Shown: positions 9,415 through 19,792 of the stretch, piece after piece
Numbering within the stretch: position 1 is the stretch's first letter
How the letters are laid out: every line of letters starts with the position of its first letter
Origin: Alcanivorax hongdengensis A-11-3
Lineage (GTDB): Bacteria > Pseudomonadota > Gammaproteobacteria > Pseudomonadales > Alcanivoracaceae
Direction of reading: 5' to 3'
Length of the DNA: 64,000 nucleotides
Assembly: GCF_000300995.1 (NCBI RefSeq)
Contig: NZ_AMRJ01000002.1
Location: 62,001 to 126,000 of the forward strand
Notes under the pieces: model-generated
Database searches by the model: none
What the model was told of the DNA's origin: nothing
What the model saw: only the letters and a program-made list of their open reading frames with translations
Made by a program: the position numbers and the translations under genes

Positions 9415-11634
9415 TCAGGCCGCCTCCACCGTCACCGGAATGCCATTGAGCTGGGCCATGGCGGTGAGCGATTCCACCCGGTCATTGCCGATCACGTCAT
9501 TGACACTCTGGCCGGCGGCACTGCGTGCCACTTCCAGCTGCACCCCCTCACGATCATGGCCCCAGCCGTGGGGCACGCTGATCACACCGGGCATGATGTC
9601 CTCGCTGATCAGTGCCGGCAGCGTGATGCTGCCGGTGGCCGAACGCACGGTAACCGCCGCGCCCGGCTCGATGCCCAGCCGCGCGGCATCCTCCGGATGC
9701 AGCATCACATCACAGCGGCCCTTGCCCTTCACCAGCCGCTGGCTGTTGTGCATCCAGGAATTGTTGCTGCGGATATGCCGGCGGCCAATCATCAGTAACT
9801 GGTCCCTGGCCACTGGCTCCGGCAGGGTCAGTGCCGCCAGCGGTTCGCGGTAGAGCGGCGGCACCAGCGGAATGCGGTTGCCCGCCGTGAACAGACGCTC
9901 AGGCAACATGGGTGTCAGCGCGCCCAGGTCAATGCCGTGGGGCGCCTCCAGCAGGGTTTTCAGCTTCATGCCCTTTTGCCGGCTGCGCAGCAATCGCCAG
10001 GCAACTTTCGGCAGGGTATGCAGGCCGTCGCGCTTGAGCCGGCCAAACACCTTGCCGGCATGGCTGTAAGGCCCCAGGCGCAACCCCAGATCAACCAGGC
10101 CCCGGTCGCCCATGCGCGACAGAAAGCCGTCCAGCATCTGAGCCTGCAGGCGCTGACGACGGGTTTTGGCGTTGAGGCGGTTGAGCCTGCTCATCAGGCC
10201 CAGCATGATTTCCCAGTCATGCAGGCTGCCCTCGGGCTTGTCGAACAGCGGCTCGGAAAACTTGGCCACGTTGCGTACCGCCACCGCCTGAAAAATGGGG
10301 TCGAACTGGGCGTGTTCCAGCTGCCCGGTGGGCGGCAGGATGATATTGGCGTGGCGGGTGGTTTCGTTGATGTAGAGGTCGATGCTGACCATGAAGTCCA
10401 GACCACCCAGGGCCTTTTCCAGCCGGTTACCATCCGGACAGGACAACACCGGGTTGCCGGCATGGGTGACAAAGGCCTTCACCTGCCCGGCGCCGGGCGT
10501 GAGCATTTCATCGGCCAGGGTGGTGACCGGGAACTCGCCGGCAAACTCCGGATAGCCGTGCACCCGGCTGCGATAGCGGTTGAAGCCACCGGTATCGCCG
10601 CTGAGACCGGCGATGGCAACGATATCGAAGGCCGGTCGGGTGAACATGACACCGCCTTCCCGATCCAGGTTGCCGGTAAGAATGTTGAGTACGTAGACCA
10701 GCCAGGCACTGAGGCTGCCATGGGCGCTGGTGGTGACACCCACCCGCGAATACACCGCGGCGCGGGAAGCCTTGGCCAGATCCCCGGCCAGCTGGCGGAT
10801 CGCCCCGGCGGACAGGCCCACGGTGTCGGCCACCCGCTCCGGAGTCCAGGGCGTCACCATCTCTTCCAGCAACGCCATATCATCGACCAGGTCCGCCAGG
10901 CGGCCCGGTGCTACCCGTTTTTCCTCGAACAGGACCTGGGTCAGGGCCAGTAGCAGATAGACATCGGTGCCGGGGCGAATGAAGTGATGTTCATCGGCCA
11001 CTTTGGCGGTTTCCGTGCGGCGGGGGTCCACCACCACCAGCCGGCCCTTGCGCGCCTGCAACGCTTTCAGGCGGCCGCGGATATTGGGCACGGTCATGAT
11101 CGAACCGTTGGAGGCCATGGGATTACCGCCCAGCACCAGAAAATAATCCGTGCGGTCGATATCCGGGATCGGAAACAGCGCCTGGTGACCGAATAGCTGC
11201 AGGGTGGCCAGCTGATGGGGTAACTGATCGGCGGAGGTGGCACTGTAACGCTGGCGGGTGCGCAGGGCCTTGATGAAGGGCGCCAGCATCAACAGGGCAC
11301 CATGGTTATGGGCGGTGGGGTTGCCAAAATAAACGCCGACACTGTCCTTGCCATGCTGGCGCTGGATGGCATGCAGACGCTCGGCGGTTTCATCCAGGGC
11401 CTGCTCCCAGCTGATCGGCTGCCAGCCATCGGCGGTACGTTTGACCGGGTGACGCAGACGGTCCGGGTCGTTATGCAGATCCTGCAAAGCCACGGCCTTG
11501 GGGCAGATATGCCCTTCACTGAAGGGGTCGGCCTTGTCGCCGCGAATGGCAATGATCTGGTCGCCCTGGTGTTCGATTTCCAGGCCGCACATGGCCTCAC
11601 AGAGATTACAGTTCCGGTAGTGCAGCTGTTTCAT
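9415..11634 (-). CDS. Molybdopterin oxidoreductase with N-terminal [4Fe-4S] site (formate dehydrogenase-like)
   Basis: 739 residues. The N-terminal iron-sulfur motif is Cys9-x2-Cys12-x3-Cys16 with Cys44 in HICPKA. Molybdopterin-domain features follow: LGGNPMASN, the VVDPRRTETA block, and a C-terminal dinucleotide-binding domain with RRHIRSNNSWMHN and PHGWGHD. There is no Tat signal, so the protein is predicted cytoplasmic. No electron-transfer partner (iron-sulfur or membrane subunit) lies nearby. The active-site region reads YSATSADQLPHQ, with no obvious Cys or Sec ligand, so formate dehydrogenase activity should not be assumed. A weak AAGG lies next to the start codon. Confidence 0.82.
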   Translation of the reverse strand: MKQLHYRNCNLCEAMCGLEIEHQGDQIIAIRGDKADPFSEGHICPKAVALQDLHNDPDRLRHPVKRTADGWQPISWEQALDETAERLHAIQRQHGKDSVGVYFGNPTAHNHGALLMLAPFIKALRTRQRYSATSADQLPHQLATLQLFGHQALFPIPDIDRTDYFLVLGGNPMASNGSIMTVPNIRGRLKALQARKGRLVVVDPRRTETAKVADEHHFIRPGTDVYLLLALTQVLFEEKRVAPGRLADLVDDMALLEEMVTPWTPERVADTVGLSAGAIRQLAGDLAKASRAAVYSRVGVTTSAHGSLSAWLVYVLNILTGNLDREGGVMFTRPAFDIVAIAGLSGDTGGFNRYRSRVHGYPEFAGEFPVTTLADEMLTPGAGQVKAFVTHAGNPVLSCPDGNRLEKALGGLDFMVSIDLYINETTRHANIILPPTGQLEHAQFDPIFQAVAVRNVAKFSEPLFDKPEGSLHDWEIMLGLMSRLNRLNAKTRRQRLQAQMLDGFLSRMGDRGLVDLGLRLGPYSHAGKVFGRLKRDGLHTLPKVAWRLLRSRQKGMKLKTLLEAPHGIDLGALTPMLPERLFTAGNRIPLVPPLYREPLAALTLPEPVARDQLLMIGRRHIRSNNSWMHNSQRLVKGKGRCDVMLHPEDAARLGIEPGAAVTVRSATGSITLPALISEDIMPGVISVPHGWGHDREGVQLEVARSAAGQSVNDVIGNDRVESLTAMAQLNGIPVTVEAA

Positions 11635-11701
11635 CCTTGACGTCCACTGGCTGGCAATAGCTTCTTATTTAACAGATTCGGGACCGGGACACTATGACGC
11701 A

Positions 11702-14029
11702 CTAATCACCCAGCACCTTGAAACGGCGCACCAATCGAAAGCCCTGGTCGTCCACCAGGGTCAGGGTGTGCCAGCCGGGTGCCGCCTCGATGGCCCACTC
11801 GTGGAAATGGCGAGTCTTGCCCAGGTACGTATCGTCCAGATGCCAGAACAGGGTGGCATCACTGCGCTGGTGAACGGCGCGGAACACCGCCCGCCCCCGG
11901 CGGCCATCCAGCTGCACCGGGATATACAGTGCCGAACCGGCATGGGGATAGATCAGGTCCATGGGCGCTCGCTCGTTCATGGCCCGGGCGCCGGCCACGC
12001 AGTCCGCCCGCCAGGCAGGCAACGGCCGGTAATCCGGATGGCGCCGCTGGTAGAACCAGGCCTGGGCCGGCGGCAGCACGAACCAGTCCCGGTGCTGCAT
12101 CTGGCTGACCGGCTGGCAGCGACTGTGCACCCGCTGGCCGTTGCCATCCAGATGGACCCGCACATGGTTGGGGGTAACGGTCTCGAAATGGCTGTGCCGC
12201 GGCGCCAACCGATCCACGGTGGTGCAACGCCCCCCGGCCAGGTAGCCATCATCGGCACAGACCTGCACGGTTTTCAGGTCACCCAGCGGCGCCTCGGGCC
12301 AGCCGCTGCTGCCCAGCAGGCTGAATACATCCAGCATCAGCGGGGCGGCGGTGGTGGCGCCACTCAGGTGCGGGGCCGGCTCACCATTGCCGTTGCCGGC
12401 CCAGACGCCCACCGTGTAGCGGCCATTGCTGCCAATCGCCCAGGCATCGCGCAGGCCGTAGCTGGTGCCGGTTTTCCAGGCAATCGGCTGGCTGGAGCTG
12501 AACAACCGCCATTGGCGGGAAATGCCCGGCCGGGCCACATCGCGCAGGGCATCCAGGGTCAGCCAGGCGGCGCCGGCACTGACCGGAAAGGCCTTTGTGC
12601 CCGGCCGTTGCCCCTGCAACAGACTGACGCCCCGGTCCGGCTGGCCGGCGGCCCGTGCAAACAGGCGGGCGTAAATACCGGTAAGGTCGGCCAGGGTGCC
12701 CTCGGCGCCACCGAGAATCAGGGTCAGGCCGTAATCGTCCGCGGGCCGGAACAGGGTGGTCATGCCCATGGTGCGCAGCTGGTGATGGAAGCGCCCGACC
12801 CCGTAGCGGCGCAGCATGCGCACGGCGGGAATATTGAGCGATTCACTGAGCGCCTGGTGGGCCGGCACCGCGCCGCGGTACTGGTGATCGTAGTTCTCCG
12901 GGCTGTAGCCACCATAGTTGGTGGGCAGGTCCGGCACCAGGGTATCCGGCAGAATCAGACCGTCATCGAGCATCAGGCCGTAGAGCAATGGTTTGAGCAC
13001 GCTGCCGGTGGAGCGCGGGGCGCTGGCGATATCCACGGCCGCACCGTATTCCACCGGATCCCCATGGGTGTCATTGCCGACCCAGACGCGGGTGGCCAGA
13101 TCGCGATGGCCGATCACCAGCACCGCCAGGTTATGCACGCCCTCGCGCCCCAGCCGCCGACCGTGGCGGTCGGCCAGCTGCCGAACCCGTTGTTGAAGGT
13201 CCGCATCGAGAGTGGTGTGCAGCACATCCCCGGCATGATCGCTGGCCAGCCGGTTGAGCAGTCGCGGGGCCAGCTGAGGCAATGGCCGGGGCGCCGCCGG
13301 CAGCGGTTCCAGCAAGGCCAGCTGCAGGTCGCGCTCGTCCAGTTCGCCCTGCTCGTGAAGCTGATGCAACAGACGGTCGCGCTTTTGCTTGAGCCAGCCA
13401 CGATTGCGCCCCGGGTGAATCAGCGCCGGGGCGTTGGGCAGCACCGCCAGCAACGCGGCCTCGGCCCAGCTCAGGGCCGCCGGTTCCCGACCGAAATAAC
13501 GCCAGGCCGCCGCCCGCAGCCCGACGATATTGCCACCAAAGGGCGCCCGCCCGGCATACTCGGCGAGCAGGGTCTGTTTGCTGAAATGCCACTCCAGCTG
13601 CAGGGCCAGCAGCGCCTCGTAGGTCTTTTCCGACAGGGTGCGCGGCGGGTCGTCGCGCAGCAGGCGCGCCAGCTGCATGGTGAGCGTGGAGCCACCACTG
13701 ACCACACGGCCGGCCCGCAGGTTACTCCAGGCCGCCCGGGCAATGGCCAGCGGGTCCACCCCCGGATGCCAGTAGAAGCGCCGGTCCTCGAAGCTCAACA
13801 GGGCCTTGCGGTACTTGTCCGGTAACTGTCTCAGCGGTGCGAAGCGCCACTGCTGATCGCTGGCAATGCGTGCCGACAGCAGGCGCCCCTGTCGGTCCAG
13901 CACCATGGTGGCATAGGGGGTATGCGCCAGCCGCGCCGGCAGCGGCAACCACTGCAGTGCCGCCATGATCAACAGCAGCCCCAGCCCCGACGCGAGCAGT
14001 ACGCGCCGGGACGGTTTACACCGCTTCAT
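11702..14029 (-). CDS. pbpC: Penicillin-binding protein 1C (PbpC)
   Basis: 775 residues, about the length of E. coli PBP1C. After a short cytoplasmic start there is one membrane anchor (LLASGLGLLLIMAALQWL). The glycosyltransferase-51 domain has SFEDRRFYWHPGVD and STLTMQLAR. The transpeptidase domain has STGSVLK (catalytic Ser343, Lys346), SESLN, and KTGTS. The C-terminal BiPBP_C domain follows. It polymerises and may crosslink peptidoglycan in the periplasm. It starts 19 bases after the alpha-2-macroglobulin gene with a GAGG site, the conserved yfhM-pbpC pairing, in which the macroglobulin is thought to trap proteases when the wall is breached and PbpC to repair it. Confidence 0.93.
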   Translation of the reverse strand: MKRCKPSRRVLLASGLGLLLIMAALQWLPLPARLAHTPYATMVLDRQGRLLSARIASDQQWRFAPLRQLPDKYRKALLSFEDRRFYWHPGVDPLAIARAAWSNLRAGRVVSGGSTLTMQLARLLRDDPPRTLSEKTYEALLALQLEWHFSKQTLLAEYAGRAPFGGNIVGLRAAAWRYFGREPAALSWAEAALLAVLPNAPALIHPGRNRGWLKQKRDRLLHQLHEQGELDERDLQLALLEPLPAAPRPLPQLAPRLLNRLASDHAGDVLHTTLDADLQQRVRQLADRHGRRLGREGVHNLAVLVIGHRDLATRVWVGNDTHGDPVEYGAAVDIASAPRSTGSVLKPLLYGLMLDDGLILPDTLVPDLPTNYGGYSPENYDHQYRGAVPAHQALSESLNIPAVRMLRRYGVGRFHHQLRTMGMTTLFRPADDYGLTLILGGAEGTLADLTGIYARLFARAAGQPDRGVSLLQGQRPGTKAFPVSAGAAWLTLDALRDVARPGISRQWRLFSSSQPIAWKTGTSYGLRDAWAIGSNGRYTVGVWAGNGNGEPAPHLSGATTAAPLMLDVFSLLGSSGWPEAPLGDLKTVQVCADDGYLAGGRCTTVDRLAPRHSHFETVTPNHVRVHLDGNGQRVHSRCQPVSQMQHRDWFVLPPAQAWFYQRRHPDYRPLPAWRADCVAGARAMNERAPMDLIYPHAGSALYIPVQLDGRRGRAVFRAVHQRSDATLFWHLDDTYLGKTRHFHEWAIEAAPGWHTLTLVDDQGFRLVRRFKVLGD

Positions 14030-14048
14030 GCTTGCCTCGCTATGGGTT

Positions 14049-17000
14049 TCAGGGTTTCACCGTCACCCACTGACCGGCACTGCGAGCCTGCTTGCTGCCG
14101 TCATACATGGCCTCCACCGTCCAGGCCGGCAGGTAATAGTGGCCGGCAAAGGAGGCATTGAGATCCACCGACAGGCTGATGGACTTGCCCGCTGGCAGGT
14201 CAAAGTAGCTGAGCACACGGTCATCGCGCAGGTCCTGATAGGTCACCGGCGGCTGATCCTTGTCATCCTGCTGCTCGGCACTGCCACTGAGCCGGCTACT
14301 GGTAATCTGCCAGCCGGAGGGCAGAATCTGGGTCAGCGCGAGATTCTTCAGTTCCCGCCCGGAGGTATTGGTCACCACCACCCGGGCGTGGAAATCCGTG
14401 CCCTGGGTCAGGGTGGTCGGGTTAACCGCCTGTCCATTGTCATCGCTGAAACGAGCATTGAGCCGTAGCCCGTCACTGACCGGTTGCTCCTGACCCGGCG
14501 GCGGGGTGCCGGTATTGCTGAGGGTGACAAACAGCTTGCGCTCGCTATCGTTGCGTACCGCCACGCCCCGGTAATCGTCCCCCTGAAGGGCCTGCTGATA
14601 GACCGGTGAACGGGCCTGCAGGTCCTGCCAGCTCTGCTTGCCATCACGCCAGGCAAAGCGGTACCCCTCGTCGCCCTCCTTGCCGCCGGCATAGCGGGCC
14701 ATGGCCATCAGGGCCCAGGCCGTGGACTGGGTGCTGTACCAGCGCTCGCTGGCCAGCGAGGCAGCCACATCGTCGGCCAGCTCCCAGGCGCCATTGTCAT
14801 CCCCGGCGCCCTCCTTCACGGTCAGGCGAATGGCCTGATCACGCAGGCTGGAGCCGTAGGTGTAGCCCGGTGCCTGGTAGGGCACCACTGCCGATTCACC
14901 GGCGATCAGCTCGGCGGCCACCGGCGACAGGCCCATCTGCTGATAGGCCGCGGCCAGCAACCAGCGGCCATTGTGATAGCTGGCCCAGCGACCGTAATCC
15001 TTGTCTGCCAGGTTAAGCCGCTCACGCAGGCGGTTCATGGCCCCCACCTGCGGCTTGCCGGCCAGTGCCAGGGTGTAGAGCCGGTAGGCCTCGGCGCTCC
15101 ACTCCCAGGGCCGCTGCCCCAGTGTCTGGGTGCGGCGGATCTGATAACGCTGCCAGTCCTCCAGCATCTGTGCCGGTACCGCATACCCCAGGCGGCGAGC
15201 CTCCAGCAGGAAATGCCCGGCATAGCTGGTACCCCAGTCACTGGCGCTGGCCAGGCCCGGCCAGTAACTGAAGCCGCCATCGGTGAGCTGGAAGTGACGC
15301 AGACGCGCAATACCGGCTTCCACGTTCTTTTGCAGCGTCTGCTGCTGCTCGTCACTGAGGTTGACCAGCTGGGGCAAATACAACTGTGGCAGCACCGCAG
15401 AGGTGGTCTGCTCAATGCAGCCATGGGGATAGTTGAGCAGGTAGTTGAGCCGCCGTTCCAGCCCCATGGCCGGCAGGGTACTGACCGTCAGGGTGCCGGC
15501 ATTGGTGCCGGGCAAACCGTGCGGCATGAACTGGCCGGCCCAGGTTTCCCCCGCCTGCAACACATGACGCTGCTCCCGGGTAGTGGGTGGGTTGGCGGCA
15601 CGGACCGGCAGGGTCACGGTTTCCGTGGCCTGCTGGTCGCCGGCACGGGCGGTGACGGTCACCTGGCCCTTGCCCACCTGCTTGTTGGCGTGCAGGCGCA
15701 GCATCGCTATCTGATCCCCGCTGCCGTCAAAGTGCAGCGTGGCACTGCCCTGCTCCACCGTGAACAGAGCATCGTCGGCCTTCACCGACAGGTTGACCGT
15801 TTTCAGGTTGTCATCGGTGACGAACACGGTCACCGGCAGGGCCACGCTCTCCCCTGGCCCCATGACCCGGGGCAGTGTACTCAGCAGGGTCAAGGGCTGG
15901 GTCACGGTGACATCCTGGCTGGCCTTGCCATAGGCACTATCGGTGCCGGCCACCACCATCACCCGCACCTGCCCCATGTAGGCCGGCAAGGTGATGCTGT
16001 GATGGGCGGTTTCGTTGTCATCCAGCTGGAAAGGACCAAGGAATTTCACCACCGGCGGGAAACGCCGGCGCTGCTTTTCGTGCCCGTCTTCCAGTGCATC
16101 GGAGCCGCCCAGCGCCAGTAGCTGATCGAGCTCCGCGCCGTAGGCTCCCACTACCATGTCGTATAGATCCCAGGTGAGCACGCCCAGGGCCTCACGCTTG
16201 TAGAAGGCATCATGGGGGTCCGGGGTACGGAAGTTGGTGAGCCCCAGCAGCCCCTCGTCCACCACCGCCAGGGTGTAGGTCATGGCATGCCCTTGCTTCT
16301 CGCTCACCGCCACACTGAAAGTCTGGCCGGGCTTGACCTGCTCGGGCGCCTTTATCTGCGGCGTCAGCCGGGTGGCCGGGTCGTCCACCAGCAACGGCAC
16401 CACGCCATAGAGGCGGATGGGCCGGTCATTGTCACGCTGGTGGGGCTGCAGCAGCGCCACGTTCACATAGACATTGGGCGCCATCTCGGCGGTCACCGGG
16501 ATATCCAGGGTCTGGGCCTGGCCGGTGGCCGGGAGCCAGTAGTGATCCAGCACCCGGCTGCCGGTTTCCAGGCTCACCAGCAGGCGACCACTGGCCACTG
16601 ACGGCAGTTCGATATGGGCGGTATCACCAACCTGGTAGCGCGGCTTGTCCGCAGACAGGGACAGGCGGGTGGCGGCATCCTGGCTGCCGGCGGCCTGATC
16701 CCAGCTCCAGCCCAGATAGACAGTCTGCGCCGTGCAGTGTTGCCCGTCCTGCTCGCAGACCCGAATCAGATGCCGGCCCCAATCATAATCGGCGCCATCC
16801 AGCTGCCAGAGTGCATGACCATCCTGATCGGTGGTGACGTGAGCGCGGGTGACCTCTTTGGTGTTCGGGTCACTGATGAAATTGGTGAGCTTGTCGTCGG
16901 AGCGATCCCACCACCAGCGCCAGTCGATGCGGTAGACGGTGATATCCAGGGCCCGGTCCGGGTCCGGTTTACCGTCACTGTCCAGGCTGACCAGATCGAT

Positions 17001-19637
17001 GCCGTGTTTTTCATCCCGGGACAGGGAGTCCCCCCAGCCACTTCCCCTGGGCACCTTCATGCCCACCCAGTGGTGATAGGGATAAACCGGCACACTGCGC
17101 ACCTGGGTGCTGTAATCACCACTGTTTTCAAATACCCGGGTGGTCAGTACTGCACGGACCATGCCGGGCGCCTGCTCCACCGGCACCTGCAAGGGGAAGG
17201 AGGCATTGCCACTGGCATCAAGCTGGCCGTCAAAGGCCGTAAAGGGTTCGCTTTTGAGGGCCCGGGTGGGATCGTCAAAGTGGTAGGCCTGATAGCCGTC
17301 AAAGGTGGTGGCACGGCCGCTGACGCGCACTTTCACATCGGCCTTGAGACGCGATGCGGTGGCGCCATTGAGCCACTGGGAGAACAGCGTGACCGGCTCG
17401 CCCTGGTTGGCATGGAGCCACTCGGGCAGACCCAGCTCGATCTTCAGGCGATTGGGCTTGATCGCCTCCACCCGCACCGGGGTATCGAAATAGCGCTGGC
17501 CCAGCCGGGCCACCGCCCGCCAGTTACCGGTGGGGGCCTGCTCATCGGTGTGCAGGGTAAAGGCGTAGAAGTTGCCCACCGGCTTGTCCAGCGTATAGCT
17601 CTTGACCTTGTTACCACGCGGATCGAACCAGTCCAGGGTCAGCGGGTGATCATCGGGAATGCGGTGCTGCTTGTCCTGCAGGATGAATGTCAGGTGGATA
17701 TCGTCACCGGGCCGCCAGACATCCCGCTCGCCATAGAAGAAGCCCTTGAGCCCGTCGCGAACCTGCTCACCACCGGTGTTGAACTGGTTGGTGGGCAGGG
17801 CCCGGTTGCGGGCCAGTTTCAGATAGCCCACATCCTTGTCCCGGCTGGCCTGCAGATAATAGGCGGTGCCATCCAGGGTCAGCGTGGCCATACCATCCTT
17901 GTCGGTGTGGCCCTCGCCGATGCGTTGCAGCTGATAATTATAGGCCGTCAGCGCCACGCCCTTGAGCGGCTGATTGCCATCCAGAGAGCTGGCCATCACG
18001 TAGAGCTGGTTGTTCTGGCCCTGCTTGGCGATCAGGCCCAGATTGGAGGCCAGGAAAGCCCGGGTGCTGCTGGCCAGGTCGTTGTACTGGTAGTAGCTGT
18101 CCGAGCAGGGATTGTCCTGCTGGTACCAGCTCAGGTAACCGGCATCGCGGTAATACTGTTGCAGATCCTCATCACCGGGACTCGACTGACCGGGCCCCTC
18201 GTAATTGTCCGGCAGGCTCGCCTGGCGCTTGAGCGAATCCGCCGGGCACTGGTAATCGATGGTGCTGCCGTCGATCTTCAGGCTCAGGTGGATCAGGCCA
18301 TTGGGATGTTTGGTCATCAGCTCGGTCAGGTCCAGCTGGTAGCGCTGCCAGCCCTGCCCGCCCGGCGGCAGCGTCAGGGTTTTCTGCCACAGATAGCGAC
18401 CGGTGCGAGTATCCATGTCCGCCTCGTCCAGCTCGCTGTTTTGCAGATAGCGCCCCACATTGTCATCGAACACCTGGAAGGCCTGTACCTTGACCGCGTG
18501 GACGCCACTGGCCTCGAACGGCACGCTGAGCACCTTGCCGTCGGGCAGGATGGTGCCCTTGCCGACGAAGCGCACGCCGGGCCGGTTAGTCATCAGCGTC
18601 ACGGTCTTTTCGAAAGGTTCGCTCAGGCGGGCCCCGCTGGCGGCGCGCAGGCCCGCATGCAGGACCAGCGCCACCTCGTCCTCGTCATCACTGGCCGGAA
18701 ACACGTTCAGGGTGCTGCCATCGACCTGCAGTTTCGGCGCCTTGCCATTGAGCGTGACCAGCCCGCGCAGGTTCTGGTTGCCCTTGAGCGGAGCGGAAAA
18801 GTTCACCTCCAGATGGCCCTGGGGATAGCTCACCGCACGCACATTGGTGACCGTGAACGCGGCCAGAGCCGGCACCGGGAAGCGCTGCTCGCCCTGCTGT
18901 GCCACCCCCAGCGCATCGCCCTGCCAGTGCAGCACGAACTGGCTGGCCTGGTCACCACGCTGGATGCCGGTCACGGTAAAGCGATGGCTGAGGCCGGTGC
19001 TGTCATGCTGCCAGGCCAGCGTCAGGGCCCTTCCCTGCTGCTCGGCACGCACCACCTGCTCCACGGCCTCGGTGGACGCCTGATCACGGGTTTCCAGTTT
19101 GCCGGTGAGCACCAGCTGGTCGCCCTGCTGGGCGGCGGGCAACACCGATTCCACCGTCAGGGACAGTTGCTGTTGCATCACTGTCAGGGACAGCGAGGCC
19201 GGCGGCAGGCTGTCGTCCACGCCATCCAGCCCTTTCGCATAGAGCAGCAGATTGAGTGCCTGGCCGCGCTCGAAGGGAGCCTGGTGACGGATTTCCAGCC
19301 GATCAGTGGCGGTGAAAACCGCCTCCATGGGGTATTCCGGTTGCAGGCGGGCAATGCCGGATAGTGGCTTGTTGAGCTGCCGTTCGCTCACCACCGGGTG
19401 GTTGAACCGCACCACCAGCGGCGCCCGGGCACTGGCCAGACCGTCCGGCACGGCGGCCAGGTGGGCCTGCCAGCGCGGGTCCAGGGGGGCCGATTCCGCC
19501 TGTTCGGCACGATTGGCCGCGGGTTGGGAGGTATCCTGTGGCGGTGCCTGGTCGTCGCCACAGGCTGCCAGCATCAAAAAGAGAATCGCGCTGAAAAAGA
19601 GGGGAAGTCCCCGGTTCTTATATGATTTCTGGCCCAT
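14049..19637 (-). CDS. yfhM: Bacterial alpha-2-macroglobulin lipoprotein (YfhM type)
   Basis: About 1862 residues from the ATG at 19637; the ATG at 19646 is an alternative. The N-terminus is a lipoprotein signal ending in LMLAAC followed by GDD. The aspartates after the cysteine suggest retention in the inner membrane, facing the periplasm. The protein has successive macroglobulin-like beta domains, then the thioester motif CIEQ (Cys1407) in a helical TED domain, and a C-terminal receptor-like beta domain. The CxEQ thioester would trap invading proteases covalently. Placement upstream of pbpC is the known arrangement. It is longer than E. coli YfhM (1653 residues), with the extra length in the N-terminal half. 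Confidence 0.9.
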   Translation of the reverse strand: MGQKSYKNRGLPLFFSAILFLMLAACGDDQAPPQDTSQPAANRAEQAESAPLDPRWQAHLAAVPDGLASARAPLVVRFNHPVVSERQLNKPLSGIARLQPEYPMEAVFTATDRLEIRHQAPFERGQALNLLLYAKGLDGVDDSLPPASLSLTVMQQQLSLTVESVLPAAQQGDQLVLTGKLETRDQASTEAVEQVVRAEQQGRALTLAWQHDSTGLSHRFTVTGIQRGDQASQFVLHWQGDALGVAQQGEQRFPVPALAAFTVTNVRAVSYPQGHLEVNFSAPLKGNQNLRGLVTLNGKAPKLQVDGSTLNVFPASDDEDEVALVLHAGLRAASGARLSEPFEKTVTLMTNRPGVRFVGKGTILPDGKVLSVPFEASGVHAVKVQAFQVFDDNVGRYLQNSELDEADMDTRTGRYLWQKTLTLPPGGQGWQRYQLDLTELMTKHPNGLIHLSLKIDGSTIDYQCPADSLKRQASLPDNYEGPGQSSPGDEDLQQYYRDAGYLSWYQQDNPCSDSYYQYNDLASSTRAFLASNLGLIAKQGQNNQLYVMASSLDGNQPLKGVALTAYNYQLQRIGEGHTDKDGMATLTLDGTAYYLQASRDKDVGYLKLARNRALPTNQFNTGGEQVRDGLKGFFYGERDVWRPGDDIHLTFILQDKQHRIPDDHPLTLDWFDPRGNKVKSYTLDKPVGNFYAFTLHTDEQAPTGNWRAVARLGQRYFDTPVRVEAIKPNRLKIELGLPEWLHANQGEPVTLFSQWLNGATASRLKADVKVRVSGRATTFDGYQAYHFDDPTRALKSEPFTAFDGQLDASGNASFPLQVPVEQAPGMVRAVLTTRVFENSGDYSTQVRSVPVYPYHHWVGMKVPRGSGWGDSLSRDEKHGIDLVSLDSDGKPDPDRALDITVYRIDWRWWWDRSDDKLTNFISDPNTKEVTRAHVTTDQDGHALWQLDGADYDWGRHLIRVCEQDGQHCTAQTVYLGWSWDQAAGSQDAATRLSLSADKPRYQVGDTAHIELPSVASGRLLVSLETGSRVLDHYWLPATGQAQTLDIPVTAEMAPNVYVNVALLQPHQRDNDRPIRLYGVVPLLVDDPATRLTPQIKAPEQVKPGQTFSVAVSEKQGHAMTYTLAVVDEGLLGLTNFRTPDPHDAFYKREALGVLTWDLYDMVVGAYGAELDQLLALGGSDALEDGHEKQRRRFPPVVKFLGPFQLDDNETAHHSITLPAYMGQVRVMVVAGTDSAYGKASQDVTVTQPLTLLSTLPRVMGPGESVALPVTVFVTDDNLKTVNLSVKADDALFTVEQGSATLHFDGSGDQIAMLRLHANKQVGKGQVTVTARAGDQQATETVTLPVRAANPPTTREQRHVLQAGETWAGQFMPHGLPGTNAGTLTVSTLPAMGLERRLNYLLNYPHGCIEQTTSAVLPQLYLPQLVNLSDEQQQTLQKNVEAGIARLRHFQLTDGGFSYWPGLASASDWGTSYAGHFLLEARRLGYAVPAQMLEDWQRYQIRRTQTLGQRPWEWSAEAYRLYTLALAGKPQVGAMNRLRERLNLADKDYGRWASYHNGRWLLAAAYQQMGLSPVAAELIAGESAVVPYQAPGYTYGSSLRDQAIRLTVKEGAGDDNGAWELADDVAASLASERWYSTQSTAWALMAMARYAGGKEGDEGYRFAWRDGKQSWQDLQARSPVYQQALQGDDYRGVAVRNDSERKLFVTLSNTGTPPPGQEQPVSDGLRLNARFSDDNGQAVNPTTLTQGTDFHARVVVTNTSGRELKNLALTQILPSGWQITSSRLSGSAEQQDDKDQPPVTYQDLRDDRVLSYFDLPAGKSISLSVDLNASFAGHYYLPAWTVEAMYDGSKQARSAGQWVTVKP

Positions 19638-19792
19638 GCCACCCATCCCTGAACGCTGATGAAAACGAACGCCAACCCTAGCACAGCGACATGTCTTTAC
19701 CGGACACAGTCCCCATTGCAAGCGAAATTATCTGCACAAGCGTGCAACAATTGACCAATCAGGCCAACACGCTGGGCGATAAGGCGAATGGG

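Noticed and set aside
11768..13825. Open frame of 685 codons on the plus strand
   Set aside because: It is antisense to pbpC, whose SVLK, KTGTS and GT51 motifs are intact. The antisense protein is rich in Gln, Gly and Pro without domains.
16614..19364. Open frame of 916 codons on the plus strand
   Set aside because: It lies opposite yfhM, a well-supported lipoprotein gene. Its composition is the Gly/Val/Gln/His-rich pattern that a GC-rich coding strand gives in antisense, and it has no recognisable motifs or ribosome site.
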